A stretch of DNA of 64,000 nucleotides, taken from Catellatospora sp. TT07R-123 (GTDB lineage: Bacteria; Actinomycetota; Actinomycetes; Mycobacteriales; Micromonosporaceae). The notes beneath the pieces were generated by a model that did not search any database, was not told the origin of the DNA, and saw only the letters and a program-made list of their open reading frames with translations. The position numbers were made by a program, and so were the translations under genes. Of the stretch, positions 15,840 through 26,572 are shown one piece after another. Each line of letters opens with the position of its first letter. Position 1 is the first letter of the stretch. The stretch lies in NCBI RefSeq assembly GCF_018327705.1, contig NZ_BNEM01000001.1:1302001-1366000 (forward strand), in the 5' to 3' direction.

Positions 15840-15868
15840 GCGGGCCAGAAGGGATTCGAACCCTCGGT
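15840..15868 (-). pseudogene. tRNA 3'-end-like fragment (T-arm and acceptor half)
   Basis: On the minus strand the bases read GAGGGTTCGAATCCCTTCTGGCCCG. They contain the invariant TTCGAAT T-loop with a five-bp stem and what looks like an acceptor 3' strand. Upstream sequence does not supply the matching 5' acceptor CGGGCCA, a D-arm or an anticodon arm. It is not a functional tRNA as seen. It could be the remnant of an attachment site left by an integrative element, or chance. Confidence 0.35.
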
Positions 15869-15911
15869 CGGGACCGGCACGCCTGTCGCACCGCAACGAG
15901 GTTTCGGGCCG

Positions 15912-16148
15912 TCAACGACCTGACGAAGCCGGCCGCGACCGACGGCGGAGCACTACGGCGACGATGATGATCGCCGAGAGCACACCGGGGCCGCAGTGGG
16001 CCAGGAGCACACCCGGCAGCCCGGGACCGCCCCAGTCGTCGCGGTAGGTCGCCGGGTCGCTCATGTCGATGTTGAACGGCTCGGCGATCGCCCGGCCGAT
16101 CAGGTAGAGGCCCATCACCAGGCCCAGGCCGTACAGGACTTTCCGCAC
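15912..16148 (-). CDS. small two-TM membrane protein, unknown function
   Basis: 78 residues from a GTG at 16148 (VRKVLYGLGLVMGLYLIGRAIA), with GCGGGGG upstream. An ATG-led extension to 16217 adds a charged, unlikely N-terminus. TM segments are at about 5-22 and 51-70, separated by EPFNIDMSDPATYRDDWGGPGLPG, a stretch that looks conserved-type rather than random. The tail RRRSRP should be cytoplasmic. I do not recognise a functional family; similar short proteins are common in Micromonosporaceae by memory. Confidence 0.65.
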   Translation of the reverse strand: MRKVLYGLGLVMGLYLIGRAIAEPFNIDMSDPATYRDDWGGPGLPGVLLAHCGPGVLSAIIIVAVVLRRRSRPASSGR

Positions 16149-16273
16149 CGCATTCCCCCGCTTCCTCTTGATCCGGGTTGGGCAGTACGACCATATGTAT
16201 CGCTCGGTATCGACCACATCAGGGAGTTCCCCTGCGGGCTGCGGGGCACCGGGCAGCGGTTTGGACGGGCCTC

Positions 16274-16723
16274 TCAGAGCTCCAGGACGCCCACGGTCTG
16301 GCCGCCGCTCTGCTCGCCGGTCGGCCGGAAGCCCAGCTTCAGGTAGAACTGCTCCGGGCCGCCCTCACGAGGTTCCCAGCTGACGAACATCCGGCTGCCG
16401 CCGCGAGCGCGGATCTCGTCCGCGACGGCCTCGACGGCGAACCGGCCGTAGCCGCGTCCCTGCGTGTCGGCCGCGATGTTCAGCCGCCAGAGGCCGGAGC
16501 GCAGGTCGTCGGGGTTGCCGCCCCAGCGGAAGTCGAAGAAGGCCATCAGGAAGCCGACCAGCCGGTCGCCCTCGAAGATCAGCCGCGGCCAGGCGTGGTC
16601 GGGGAAGACGTACGCCTCGGCCAGCGACTTGACCACCGGCGAGACCAGGTCCTGCTGATCGGGGCGGACCGACAGCGCGAGCGCCGCCTCGTAGTTCTCC
16701 GGGGTGACCTGCTCCAGTCGCAT
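16274..16723 (-). CDS. GNAT-family N-acetyltransferase
   Basis: 149 residues with the GNAT fold: N-terminal MRLEQVTPENYEAALALSV, beta4 LWRLNIAADTQGRGYGRFAVEAVADEI with the acetyl-CoA loop QGRGYG, and the C-terminal EPREGGPEQFYLKLGFRPTGE motif B. Diamine/spermidine acetyltransferase-like members look similar at both ends (YEAAL, FYxKLGF), but the substrate is not certain. Confidence 0.87.
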   Translation of the reverse strand: MRLEQVTPENYEAALALSVRPDQQDLVSPVVKSLAEAYVFPDHAWPRLIFEGDRLVGFLMAFFDFRWGGNPDDLRSGLWRLNIAADTQGRGYGRFAVEAVADEIRARGGSRMFVSWEPREGGPEQFYLKLGFRPTGEQSGGQTVGVLEL

Positions 16724-16953
16724 ACGGCGGACGATAGCGGCCGGGTGCGGGGGCGGGCGACCGAATAGCCGGGTCTGCTCGGGCGGGCCGGATCGCGCGA
16801 CGTTCGGCGGGCTGTCTTCACACGACGTTCATGCCAACTTCGTAACAAGATCGCGCCGGGGTCCGCGATATGCGGGATCGTCTATCCGTCATGCCGCCGC
16901 GCCCCCTGCCGGCCACCCTCACCGGCCGCGACGGCAGACAGTCAGGAGCCCCC

Positions 16954-17586
16954 GTGGTCCGCACCCTCAAGGCGGCCGTCGCCGTGGCGGCCGCCGTGGT
17001 CGCCGTGGTCGCCGCCTCGGCCAGCCCCGCGCACGCCACCCCGCCGAACATCCCGTCGTACAGCACCGCGGTGAGCCGCCTGGCCGGCCTCACCGTCGCC
17101 GCCGAGTCGCACGGCTCGACCTACAACCGGGACCTGTTCCCGCACTGGATCACCATCAGCGGTGCCTGCAACACCCGCGAGCAGGTCCTCAAGCGCGACG
17201 GTTCCGGCGTCGTGGTGAACAGCAGCTGTGCCCCGACCTCCGGCTCCTGGTACAGCCCGTACGACGGCGCGACCTGGACCAACTCCGCCGACGTCGACAT
17301 CGACCACATGGTGCCGCTGGCCGAGGCGTGGGCCTCGGGCGCATGGGCGTGGACCACGGCGCAGCGCCAGACGTACGCCAACGACCTGGGCGGTCCCGAG
17401 CTGTGGGCGGTCACCGACAACGTGAACCAGTCCAAGAGCGACAAGGACCCGGCCGAGTGGCAGCCGTCGCTGGCGTCGTTCCGCTGCACGTACGCCCGCG
17501 CCTGGATCCAGGTGAAGTACTACTACAACCTGACCGTCGACAGCGCCGAGAAGTCGGCCCTGAACAGCATGCTCGCCACCTGCTGA
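16954..17586 (+). CDS. secreted HNH-family nuclease (DUF1524/GmrSD-like)
   Basis: 210 residues from a GTG with CAGGAG upstream. A signal peptide (about residues 1-28, ending ASPAHA) leads into an extracellular domain. The nuclease core is DIDHMVPLAEAWASGAW, the ANDL segment, and NVNQSKSDKDPAEWQPS, the His-Asn-Lys pattern of the DUF1524 HNH group widespread in actinomycetes. Cys residues near 90, 107, 180 and the last position suggest disulphides. Likely cleaves DNA outside the cell for nutrient use or competition. Confidence 0.87.
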   Translation: MVRTLKAAVAVAAAVVAVVAASASPAHATPPNIPSYSTAVSRLAGLTVAAESHGSTYNRDLFPHWITISGACNTREQVLKRDGSGVVVNSSCAPTSGSWYSPYDGATWTNSADVDIDHMVPLAEAWASGAWAWTTAQRQTYANDLGGPELWAVTDNVNQSKSDKDPAEWQPSLASFRCTYARAWIQVKYYYNLTVDSAEKSALNSMLATC

Positions 17587-17600
17587 GACCCTGTCCGCCA

Positions 17601-17647
17601 GCGCGGGGCGGGTCCGCCCGGTTCCCGGCACCGGACCCGCCCCGCGC
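17601..17647 (+). terminator. hairpin terminator after the HNH nuclease gene
   Basis: A perfect 16-bp inverted repeat (arms 17601-17616 and 17632-17647, 15-base loop) starts 14 bases after the stop codon. It is GC-rich and lacks a T-tract. Confidence 0.8.
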
Positions 17648-17808
17648 CGGCCACCGCCCGATCGCGGTACGCACCGTCGCCCGCGCACCGGTCGCGGGGA
17701 GATGATCGGCTTCTCCGGTCGTTTCCTCACCTCAGACTTCACGTTCTGGCCGCAGACGACGATCTCCGGCCCGCCGACGTAGCCCCCCGGATGGTGGGTG
17801 GTCGAGCG

Positions 17809-18087
17809 TCAGGAGTCGATCTGTGGCAGCGCGACTCCCCTGCGAGATGCACGACCGGCCGTGAACGCGAGGGGCGGGAGCGGTTGGGTCGCCTCGACAA
17901 GGGCCAGCTTGGCCGTGTACCGAGCAATTGCCGCGTGGCAGGTGACAGCCACAGAACACGGCTGAGCCCGGCCGCAGTCACACAACCCGAACAGGCCCGC
18001 GCGATGGCGATCGAGTATGTCCCACGCGGTGTGGATCTGCCGGCGGGCGTACGCGGTGAACTGCTCGGCCGTCAGCGACCTCCCCAT
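17809..18087 (-). CDS. small Cys-motif protein divergent from an XRE-TPR regulator
   Basis: 92 residues (MGRSLTAEQFTAYARRQIHT...). A helical N-terminal half is followed by LCDCGRAQPCSVAVTC, a four-Cys cluster (CxC...C...C) that could bind zinc, then a helix ALARYTAKLALVEA-type segment. The ATG at 18087 is preferred because GGAGAGGACGGGG lies just upstream; an ATG at 18108 is also in frame. It is divergent from the XRE-TPR gene with about 200 bases between. Such small proteins are commonly paired with these regulators in actinomycetes, where several DUF397-like partners exist, but I cannot name this family. Confidence 0.6.
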   Translation of the reverse strand: MGRSLTAEQFTAYARRQIHTAWDILDRHRAGLFGLCDCGRAQPCSVAVTCHAAIARYTAKLALVEATQPLPPLAFTAGRASRRGVALPQIDS

Positions 18088-18291
18088 GACCCCGTCCTCT
18101 CCTGACATCGCGATCGGAGCGCGGCGGCCAGGAGCCATGGGATGAATCCGGCCGCCGCGCCGTTCGGGGCGGGTGCGATCGCCCACCCACAGTCAACCGC
18201 CGGGCACGGACGGCTTGTAGGCTTAGGAGCAGGTGCGGACGTTTCACGGGTTTAACCACGTTGATGAACCGGATTCACGAGAGGTAGACGC

Positions 18292-19659
18292 GTGAGCCCC
18301 AAATCCGCACCCAACGACCAGCTGTTACTACTGATAGCGCAGGCTGGCGTGTCCTACGAGGCGCTGGCCCGATCGGTTCGCCAGATCGCCGCCGAGAACG
18401 GTGACAACGCGCTGCGGGCGAACAAGTCGGCGGTGGCGCACTGGGTCTCCGGGACCCGCCCACAACCACGCACCGCGCGCTACCTTGCCGAAGCTCTGTC
18501 ACGGCGGCTGGCGCGTCCACTCACACCGGCAGATCTCGGGCTACGCTCGGGCGATGAACCGATCTACGACCCGGCATCCCTGTCGAACGACCCCGTGGCA
18601 GCGGTCGCGCATCTGGGACGGGCGGACGTGGACCGTCGCACGCTGATCTCCGGCTCCGCGTACTCGGTGGCAGCACTCCTGCTTCCGCTGCAACAGCCGG
18701 ACCTGGCCGCCCGCGCCGACGCCGCGCGGACCCGCACCACGGTCGCCGTCGGGCAGGGGGAGATCGATGCGGTTCGGCAGATGACCGCCGCGTTCAACGC
18801 CGCCGACGAACGGCTCGGCGGCGGCCACGCCCGCAGTGCCGTCGTCGAATACCTCACCACCGACGTCACCGCCTACCTGCGCGGTTCGTTCGCCACCGAC
18901 ACGCTGCGCCGATCGATGTTCGCCGCCGCCGCGCAGCTGTCCTACCTGGCCGGCTGGAAAGCGCATGACCTGGGACTGCCCGGTCTGGCGCAGCGCTACT
19001 ACCTGCATTCGTACCAGCTCGCCGCCGAGGCCGACCCCTACGCCCACGCCGCGTACGGGCTGCGGATTCTCGCTCACCAGGCGATGGATCTCGGACGACA
19101 CGAGCACTGCGTCGACTTGGCCGACGCGGCACTCGACCGGGTGAAGGGTCGCGTAGACCCCGACACCGAGAGCCTGTTCTGGCTGACCGCCGCCCGCGCT
19201 CACGCCACCGCCGGTGACCGCCGTCAGGCACTCGCGGCGCTGACCGCAGCGGGGCGGCTGCTCGAACGCACCCGAGGCGACGCCGCGCCGGAGTGGGCGT
19301 CGCTGGGCGGACCCGCCGAGGCGAGGCTGGCCAACCAGTCCGGCAAGGCCCTCCAGGCGATGGGCGATCTCAAAGCCGCCGAGGAGCAACTGCGCCGCTC
19401 AGCGCGCTGCTGGAACCCCACCACCCACCCGCGCATCCACGCGCTCACCATGGCCGACCTCGCTGAGATCCAGTGCGCGCAGGGCAACGTCGAGGCCGCC
19501 TGCCAGACCTGGAACACCGCACTCGACGGCATGACCGGTATCCACTCCGCGCGCACCCGCGACGCGGTCAGCTCCATGCGCGCCCGGCTGGCCGCCTACC
19601 GCAGCCGCGGTCTCGCCGCGGCTCAACGACTCGAGAACCGGGCCGCCAGCCTCCGCTGA
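18292..19659 (+). CDS. XRE-type regulator with TPR-like C-terminal domain
   Basis: 455 residues from a GTG with AGAGG eight bases upstream. The N-terminal 70 residues are a DNA-binding domain (LLLIAQAGVSYEALARSVRQIA...NKSAVAHWVSGTRPQP-RTARYLAEALSRRL). From about residue 140 to the end, helical repeats such as AAFNAADERLGGGHARSAV, AQRYYLHSYQLAAEADPYAHAAYG and LADAALDRVKGRVDPDTESLFWL-TAA form a TPR array. This architecture is typical of streptomycete and micromonosporal developmental or small-molecule-responsive regulators. The divergent small Cys protein may be its partner. A short dyad GGTTTAACC lies in the promoter region. Confidence 0.87.
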   Translation: MSPKSAPNDQLLLLIAQAGVSYEALARSVRQIAAENGDNALRANKSAVAHWVSGTRPQPRTARYLAEALSRRLARPLTPADLGLRSGDEPIYDPASLSNDPVAAVAHLGRADVDRRTLISGSAYSVAALLLPLQQPDLAARADAARTRTTVAVGQGEIDAVRQMTAAFNAADERLGGGHARSAVVEYLTTDVTAYLRGSFATDTLRRSMFAAAAQLSYLAGWKAHDLGLPGLAQRYYLHSYQLAAEADPYAHAAYGLRILAHQAMDLGRHEHCVDLADAALDRVKGRVDPDTESLFWLTAARAHATAGDRRQALAALTAAGRLLERTRGDAAPEWASLGGPAEARLANQSGKALQAMGDLKAAEEQLRRSARCWNPTTHPRIHALTMADLAEIQCAQGNVEAACQTWNTALDGMTGIHSARTRDAVSSMRARLAAYRSRGLAAAQRLENRAASLR

Positions 19660-19740
19660 GCGGGCGCGGGGCTGTGCTCTGCGGTCGCGCGCTCAGGCGG
19701 TTCAGATCTGGCGTCATTCGGCTAGAGCGCCACGCCCAGT

Positions 19741-20400
19741 TCATGCCCGCTGCGGGTCGGGCAGGCCGAACAGGGGTAGGCAGGGCTCCAGGCCGCGTAC
19801 CGTCACGGGTGGGCGGGTGGAGGGCTGCCAGTCCTGGCGGGTCAGGCGGAGCCGCTGGGAGATCCGCAGGCGGCCCTGGACCGCGTGGCGTGCGATGCCG
19901 TCGGGCTGGTAGCCGAGTTTGGCCGACACGCGCAGCGACGCCGGGTTGTCCAGGTAGGCCGCCGAGACGAGGTCGGTCGCGCCGAGGTGCTCGAAGGCCA
20001 GGTGCGCCACGGCGGCGCGCATGAGCGTCCCGATGCCCTGGCCCTGGTGGCGCAGGCCGATCCAGCTGCCGGTGGTGCACTCGGTGGTGATCGCGAACTC
20101 CTTGGCGTTGAGCGCCTGCTGGCCCACGACCGCGCCGCGACGCAGCACGGCCAGCGGCAGCGACCAGGCATCCGGCGCCCACCGGCCGAGCACCGACCAG
20201 TGGTGCGTGACCACCGACCGGCCCCGGTCCGCCGGGCTCTGCGCGCTCCAGGGCACGATGAACGGCATCATGCCCGGCTCGTGCACGCCGTCGGCGGCGG
20301 CGTCGGCAAGCTGTCCCAGTTCCTCCGGGCTCGGCAGCCGCAGTTCCAGATCGGCCACCTCGATCCGCAGGCCGAGCAGAGGAAAGTGTTCGGCGATCAC
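19741..20400 (-). CDS. GNAT-family acetyltransferase (RimJ/RimL type)
   Basis: 219 residues from a GTG. The N-terminus (IAEHFPLLGLRIEVADLELRLPSPEELGQLADAA) and the core (GSWIGLRHQGQGIGTLMRAAVAHLAFEHLGATDLVSAAYLDNPASLRVSAKLGYQPDG) match the RimJ/RimL-like group, with QGQGIG as the acetyl-CoA loop and NPASLRVSAKLGY as motif B. Members acetylate ribosomal protein N-termini or small amines. The GTG is chosen by alignment with the usual start of this family; its ribosome site is weak. Confidence 0.85.
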   Translation of the reverse strand: MIAEHFPLLGLRIEVADLELRLPSPEELGQLADAAADGVHEPGMMPFIVPWSAQSPADRGRSVVTHHWSVLGRWAPDAWSLPLAVLRRGAVVGQQALNAKEFAITTECTTGSWIGLRHQGQGIGTLMRAAVAHLAFEHLGATDLVSAAYLDNPASLRVSAKLGYQPDGIARHAVQGRLRISQRLRLTRQDWQPSTRPPVTVRGLEPCLPLFGLPDPQRA

Positions 20401-20588
20401 CTTCTGAGAGTGCGCGACCTGCGAGATCGGCCGCAACCCGTCGACTCGGCAGACCCTTGCGGCCGGGCGCCGCGGACCTCCACCGAGCGCGGGTCCCGCG
20501 TCCCGGCACCGGAGGAGCACCCTCGCCGAAGATCGATGCGGGGCGCCGTACCCTCTTCGAGTCGGGATTGGTCTGTCTGGCTGCGAAG

Positions 20589-22358
20589 GTGGTCGCGTTG
20601 CTGCGAGCGGGAACGGTGCTGGCCGGACGGTATCGTCTTGACCAGCGCGTCGGCAGCGGCGGCATGGGCGAGGTGTGGCGGGCCGTCGACCTGGTGCTCG
20701 GCCGCACCGTCGCGGTGAAATGCCTGCTGCACGGGTCGCCGGAGGAGCTGAGTTTCGTCAGCAGGTTCCGGGCCGAGGCACGGATCATGGCGACGATCAG
20801 CCATCCCGGCGTGGTGGAGGTGTACGACTTCGGCGACGACCCCGCCGCCGGGGTGTACCTGGTCATGAAGTTCATCGAGGGCGAGTCGCTGGCGCAGGCG
20901 CTGGGCCGGGTCGGGCGACTGAACCCGGCGGCGACGATGCGGCTGGTCGCCGAGGCCGCCGACGCCCTGCACGCCGCCCACGAGAAGGGTGTGACGCACC
21001 GGGACGTCAAGCCCGGCAACCTGCTGCTGCGTACGGACGGCAGCACGCTGGTCACCGACTTCGGCATCGCCCGGTCGACCGACGGCACCGGGCACACCGC
21101 GACCGGGTCGCTGGTCGGCACGGCCGGGTACATCGCGCCCGAGCGGGCGATGGGCCACCCGGCGACGCCCGCCTCGGACGTCTACGCGCTCGGCATCGTG
21201 GCATACCGGTGCCTGGCCGGGCAGGTGCCGTTCCCCGGGGACAGCGTGGTCGAGATCGCGATGCGGCACGTCCACGACGAGCCGCCGCCGCTGCCGGCGG
21301 ACGTGCCGCCGGGCGTACGGGCGCTGGTGGCGCGGGCGATGGCGAAGGACCCGGCGCTGCGCTGGCCGTCGGGTGCGGTGCTCGCCCATGAGGCGCGGCG
21401 GGTGTCGCTGCGGCCCGAGCCGGTGACGGTGGCGGTGCCGACCCGGCCGGAGCCCACGTCGGCGGTGCCGACCCGGCCGCAGGGCACGGTCCCGGTCCCG
21501 ACCCGGGACCACCAGGTCGTCAGGCGACGCCGCCGCCGGTCGCGAGCGCTCGTTCCCGCCCTGGTCGCAGTGGTGCTGGTGGCCGCGGCCGCGATCGGGA
21601 TCGGGCTGAGCGGCTCGGATCCGGAGCGGCCGCAGAGCCTCGGGGAGAGCCCGGCGGCGAGCACCGCGAGTCCTGCCACGAGCGCGGTGGCGGTGCAGGC
21701 GAGTCCCGTCGCGGCCGCGACGCCGAGTCCGGGTGTCCCGACGGCCGTGCCGAGTGCGGGTGTCCCCAGCCTGAAGGCGGGGGCGGGGGCGGCGACGACG
21801 TCGCTCACGGCGCCGGGCAACCTGACGGCCACGCCGATCAGCGCGAGCACGATCCGCCTGCGCTGGTCGGACCGGTCGACCGGGGAGAAGGGGTTCACCG
21901 TCATCGACGGGGCGACGTCGCACGACGTCGGGGCGAACGTGACGACGTTCGACTGGACGGGGCTGGCACCGTCGGCGTACACGTGCTTCAAGGTCCGGGC
22001 GTTCGACGCGTCCGGGGTCTCGGCGTACCACCCGGCCGCGCAGGGCGAGTGGGTGTGCGCCGTGAGTCTGGACGGTTCGGGTCCCACGGCGCCGACCGGG
22101 TTGACGGCGGCGGCGGTCGACTCGGGCACGGTACACCTGGAATGGGTCGACAACTCGGCGGACGAGGCCGGCTTCACCGTGATCAACGGCTCGACCTCGC
22201 GCAACGTCGGTGCCGGGACGACGTCCTACGACTGGAGTGGTCTGGCTCCGGGCACCTACATGTGCTTCAAGGTCCGGGCGTTCAACGCGGCGGGGGTGTC
22301 CGCCTACGATCCGGCCGCGACGAGCGCCTGGGTCTGTGTGACCACTCCGACCGCGTAG
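20589..22358 (+). CDS. transmembrane Ser/Thr protein kinase with two FN3 ectodomains
   Basis: 589 residues. An N-terminal Hanks-type kinase (about 10-275) has the glycine loop GSGGMGEV (22-29), Lys44, catalytic HRDVKPGN (Asp139), DFG (157-159) and YIAPER. A Pro/Thr linker with VPTRP repeats follows, then a TM helix at about 318-340, an Ala/Ser/Thr/Pro stalk and two fibronectin type III domains (about 410-500 and 500-589). The FN3 domains are near-duplicates (YTCFKVRAFDASGVSAYHPAA and YMCFKVRAFNAAGVSAYDPAA). The ectodomain probably senses an extracellular or cell-wall ligand. The GTG start is uncertain; the frame extends to 20457. Confidence 0.88.
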   Translation: MVALLRAGTVLAGRYRLDQRVGSGGMGEVWRAVDLVLGRTVAVKCLLHGSPEELSFVSRFRAEARIMATISHPGVVEVYDFGDDPAAGVYLVMKFIEGESLAQALGRVGRLNPAATMRLVAEAADALHAAHEKGVTHRDVKPGNLLLRTDGSTLVTDFGIARSTDGTGHTATGSLVGTAGYIAPERAMGHPATPASDVYALGIVAYRCLAGQVPFPGDSVVEIAMRHVHDEPPPLPADVPPGVRALVARAMAKDPALRWPSGAVLAHEARRVSLRPEPVTVAVPTRPEPTSAVPTRPQGTVPVPTRDHQVVRRRRRRSRALVPALVAVVLVAAAAIGIGLSGSDPERPQSLGESPAASTASPATSAVAVQASPVAAATPSPGVPTAVPSAGVPSLKAGAGAATTSLTAPGNLTATPISASTIRLRWSDRSTGEKGFTVIDGATSHDVGANVTTFDWTGLAPSAYTCFKVRAFDASGVSAYHPAAQGEWVCAVSLDGSGPTAPTGLTAAAVDSGTVHLEWVDNSADEAGFTVINGSTSRNVGAGTTSYDWSGLAPGTYMCFKVRAFNAAGVSAYDPAATSAWVCVTTPTA

Positions 22359-22369
22359 CCCGCATCCGC

Positions 22370-22406
22370 ACGAAGCCCCGTCCGGCCTGGTCCGGGCGGG
22401 GCTTCG
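22370..22406 (+). terminator. hairpin terminator after the Ser/Thr kinase gene
   Basis: Arms CGAAGCCCCGTCCGG and CCGGGCGGGGCTTCG pair around CCTGGT starting about a dozen bases after the stop, followed by TGTTT. This is a conventional intrinsic terminator. Confidence 0.85.
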
Positions 22407-22547
22407 TGTTTCGCGGCGGCCGGACCGGCACATAAAGACTTCGCGGGTATGAGCGTGTCCGAGGGCCGTCGGCGCATACTCGTGCCGTAAAAATACTGAA
22501 AAGTCGGCTGAAACTCCGGCGTCGCGGGTAAGCTCCCGAAAGTAAAC

Positions 22548-22575
22548 TTGAACCGTTCCAGATGAGTGGCATATC
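22548..22575 (+). promoter_or_regulatory. furA-katG promoter, probably leaderless
   Basis: TTGAAC (22548-22553) and CATATC (22570-22575) with a 16-base spacer end six bases before the furA ATG, so transcription should start at or next to the A of the start codon. No Shine-Dalgarno sequence is present. Leaderless furA transcripts with an AT-rich FurA site near the minus-35 are known in mycobacteria. The AT-rich tract at 22488-22505 could be part of such a site. Confidence 0.6.
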
Positions 22576-22581
22576 GATCGC

Positions 22582-25270
<2,689 letters not shown>

Positions 25271-25276
25271 TCAGGT

Positions 25277-25304
25277 CCCGGGCCGGTGCAGCCGCCGGCC
25301 CGGG
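25277..25304 (+). terminator. hairpin terminator of furA-katG
   Basis: CCCGGGCCGG (25277-25286) and its complement (25295-25304) form a ten-bp stem with an eight-base loop, then TTCTTC. It starts six bases after the katG stop. Confidence 0.8.
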
Positions 25305-25315
25305 TTCTTCTCGCC

Positions 25316-25365
25316 GCGGGTCACACCTCCTGTGGTGTAGCTACACCACAGGAGGTGTGACCCGC
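25316..25365. repeat. 50-bp perfect gapless palindrome between convergent katG and VOC genes
   Basis: Both 25-base halves are exact complements meeting at 25340/25341, with GTGTAG/CTACAC at the centre and GCGGG/CCCGC at the ends. It can work as a bidirectional terminator for katG and the convergent VOC gene. However, katG already has its own hairpin and a loopless 25-bp stem is unusual. Confidence 0.85.
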
Positions 25366-25399
25366 CGCAGAAGGTGGTCGCCGGCCGGCCGGGCCGGGT

Positions 25400-25732
25400 T
25401 CACTTCGACGTGTCGACGATGCAGAACAGGTTGCCGTCGGGGTCGGCGAGCACGACGAAGTCGGCGCCGTCCGGGTACTGCCAGGCGACCTCTGACGCAC
25501 CGAGGGCGACCAGCCGCTCGACCTCGGCCCGCTGCTCGTCGGGGCCGTCGACCCACAGGTCGAGGTGGGTGCGGTCGCCGCTGTCCAGATGCAGGCGGGG
25601 GCCGTCGCCGTCGGGCGGGACCAGGAACTCGGGATTGTCGGGCGAGCGCTCGTAACCCAGGGCTCCGGTCCAGAAGGCCGCCGCGCGGCCGGTGTCGCCG
25701 ACGTGCAGGACGATCGATCGAATACGCGCCAT
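25400..25732 (-). CDS. VOC superfamily protein
   Basis: 110 residues in one vicinal-oxygen-chelate domain: [28 protein letters not shown], then [17 protein letters not shown] and the terminal [15 protein letters not shown]. The pattern matches the short glyoxalase-like proteins common in actinomycetes; the His of HLDLWV and the Glu/Asp positions may bind metal. Substrate unknown. It converges on katG, with the 50-bp palindrome between. Confidence 0.85.
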   Translation of the reverse strand: MARIRSIVLHVGDTGRAAAFWTGALGYERSPDNPEFLVPPDGDGPRLHLDSGDRTHLDLWVDGPDEQRAEVERLVALGASEVAWQYPDGADFVVLADPDGNLFCIVDTSK

Positions 25733-25825
25733 CGTCTGAGCATGTCACGCTGTCGCCCTGGTCGCAGGTCAGGCGCGGCAGGCGCGGAGCGGGCGCGAAA
25801 CAGCGGGCCGCTAGGCTGCACCGCC

Positions 25826-26521
25826 ATGGAGACGCCAACGGGCGCCGGGGTGACCCGGCACGAGTCGCAGCACGACGGTTTCGTGCTGGCGGACGGGCAG
25901 CGGCAGGACTTCGCCGAGGCGATCGACCGGCACATCGCCGAGTACTTCGGGCCGGTGGCGTTCGTGCTGCACGAGTTCCTGTCCCACCTGGTCCCCGTGC
26001 ACGTGCACGTCGTCGAGGCCACCGCGCAGCGGCCGTACCACGTGCTGATCACCTCGGGGATGAGCGACCTGCCGATGTCGCTGCCGGAGGGACACGACAT
26101 CAGCCCGTACGCGGAGCTGATGATCTGCCTGCCCGCGGACTGGCCGGTGGGCGAGGGCGCGCTGCGCGACGACCGGACCGGCTGGCCGGTCCACGTGCTC
26201 AAGTACGTGGCGCGGCTGCCCCACGAATACCTGACCTGGATCGGCGAGTGGCACTCGGTCCCCAACGGCGACCCGGCCGAACCGTACGCGCCGGACACGC
26301 CGTTCGCCGGGGTCCTCATCGCGCCGCCGGTCCGGGTGCCCGAGCAGGCCCGCACCATCGACGTCGGCGACGGCACGCACATCAACCTGCTCGCGCTGGT
26401 GCCGCTGCACGCGGCCGAGATCCGGCTGAAGGTCACCGAGGGCACGGACGCGCTGCTGCCCCTGCTCGACCGCGGCGGCGTGAGCGAGTGCCTCGACCCG
26501 CGCCGCCCGTCCCTGGTCTGA
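25826..26521 (+). CDS. suppressor-of-fused (SUFU) domain protein
   Basis: 231 residues. The SUFU-like domain is recognisable from [12 protein letters not shown], the [25 protein letters not shown] strand, [13 protein letters not shown] and the long region [12 protein letters not shown]...[29 protein letters not shown]. Bacterial members are often attached to toxin-immunity loci, where they act as immunity proteins, but no toxin gene is adjacent here. The ATG at 25826 is used because the domain begins shortly after. A 17-bp hairpin follows. Confidence 0.83.
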   Translation: METPTGAGVTRHESQHDGFVLADGQRQDFAEAIDRHIAEYFGPVAFVLHEFLSHLVPVHVHVVEATAQRPYHVLITSGMSDLPMSLPEGHDISPYAELMICLPADWPVGEGALRDDRTGWPVHVLKYVARLPHEYLTWIGEWHSVPNGDPAEPYAPDTPFAGVLIAPPVRVPEQARTIDVGDGTHINLLALVPLHAAEIRLKVTEGTDALLPLLDRGGVSECLDPRRPSLV

Positions 26522-26526
26522 GCCAC

Positions 26527-26566
26527 GTGGTGCCGGCCCGGCCGGGTCAGGCCGGGCCGGCACCAC
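26527..26566. terminator. bidirectional hairpin terminator
   Basis: A perfect 17-bp inverted repeat (26527-26543 and 26550-26566, six-base loop) fills the 51-base gap between the SUFU gene and the convergent membrane propeller gene. Confidence 0.85.
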
Positions 26567-26572
26567 GCCAGG

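Noticed and set aside
15800-15910. Complete tRNA gene
   Set aside because: Only the T-arm and a 3' acceptor strand can be folded; no matching 5' strand, D-arm or anticodon arm.
16954-17586. Restriction or anti-phage nuclease (HNH)
   Set aside because: It has a signal peptide and the secreted DUF1524-type layout, so it acts outside the cell.
25826-26521. Polymorphic toxin-immunity locus based on the SUFU domain
   Set aside because: No large secreted toxin gene or other immunity genes are adjacent.
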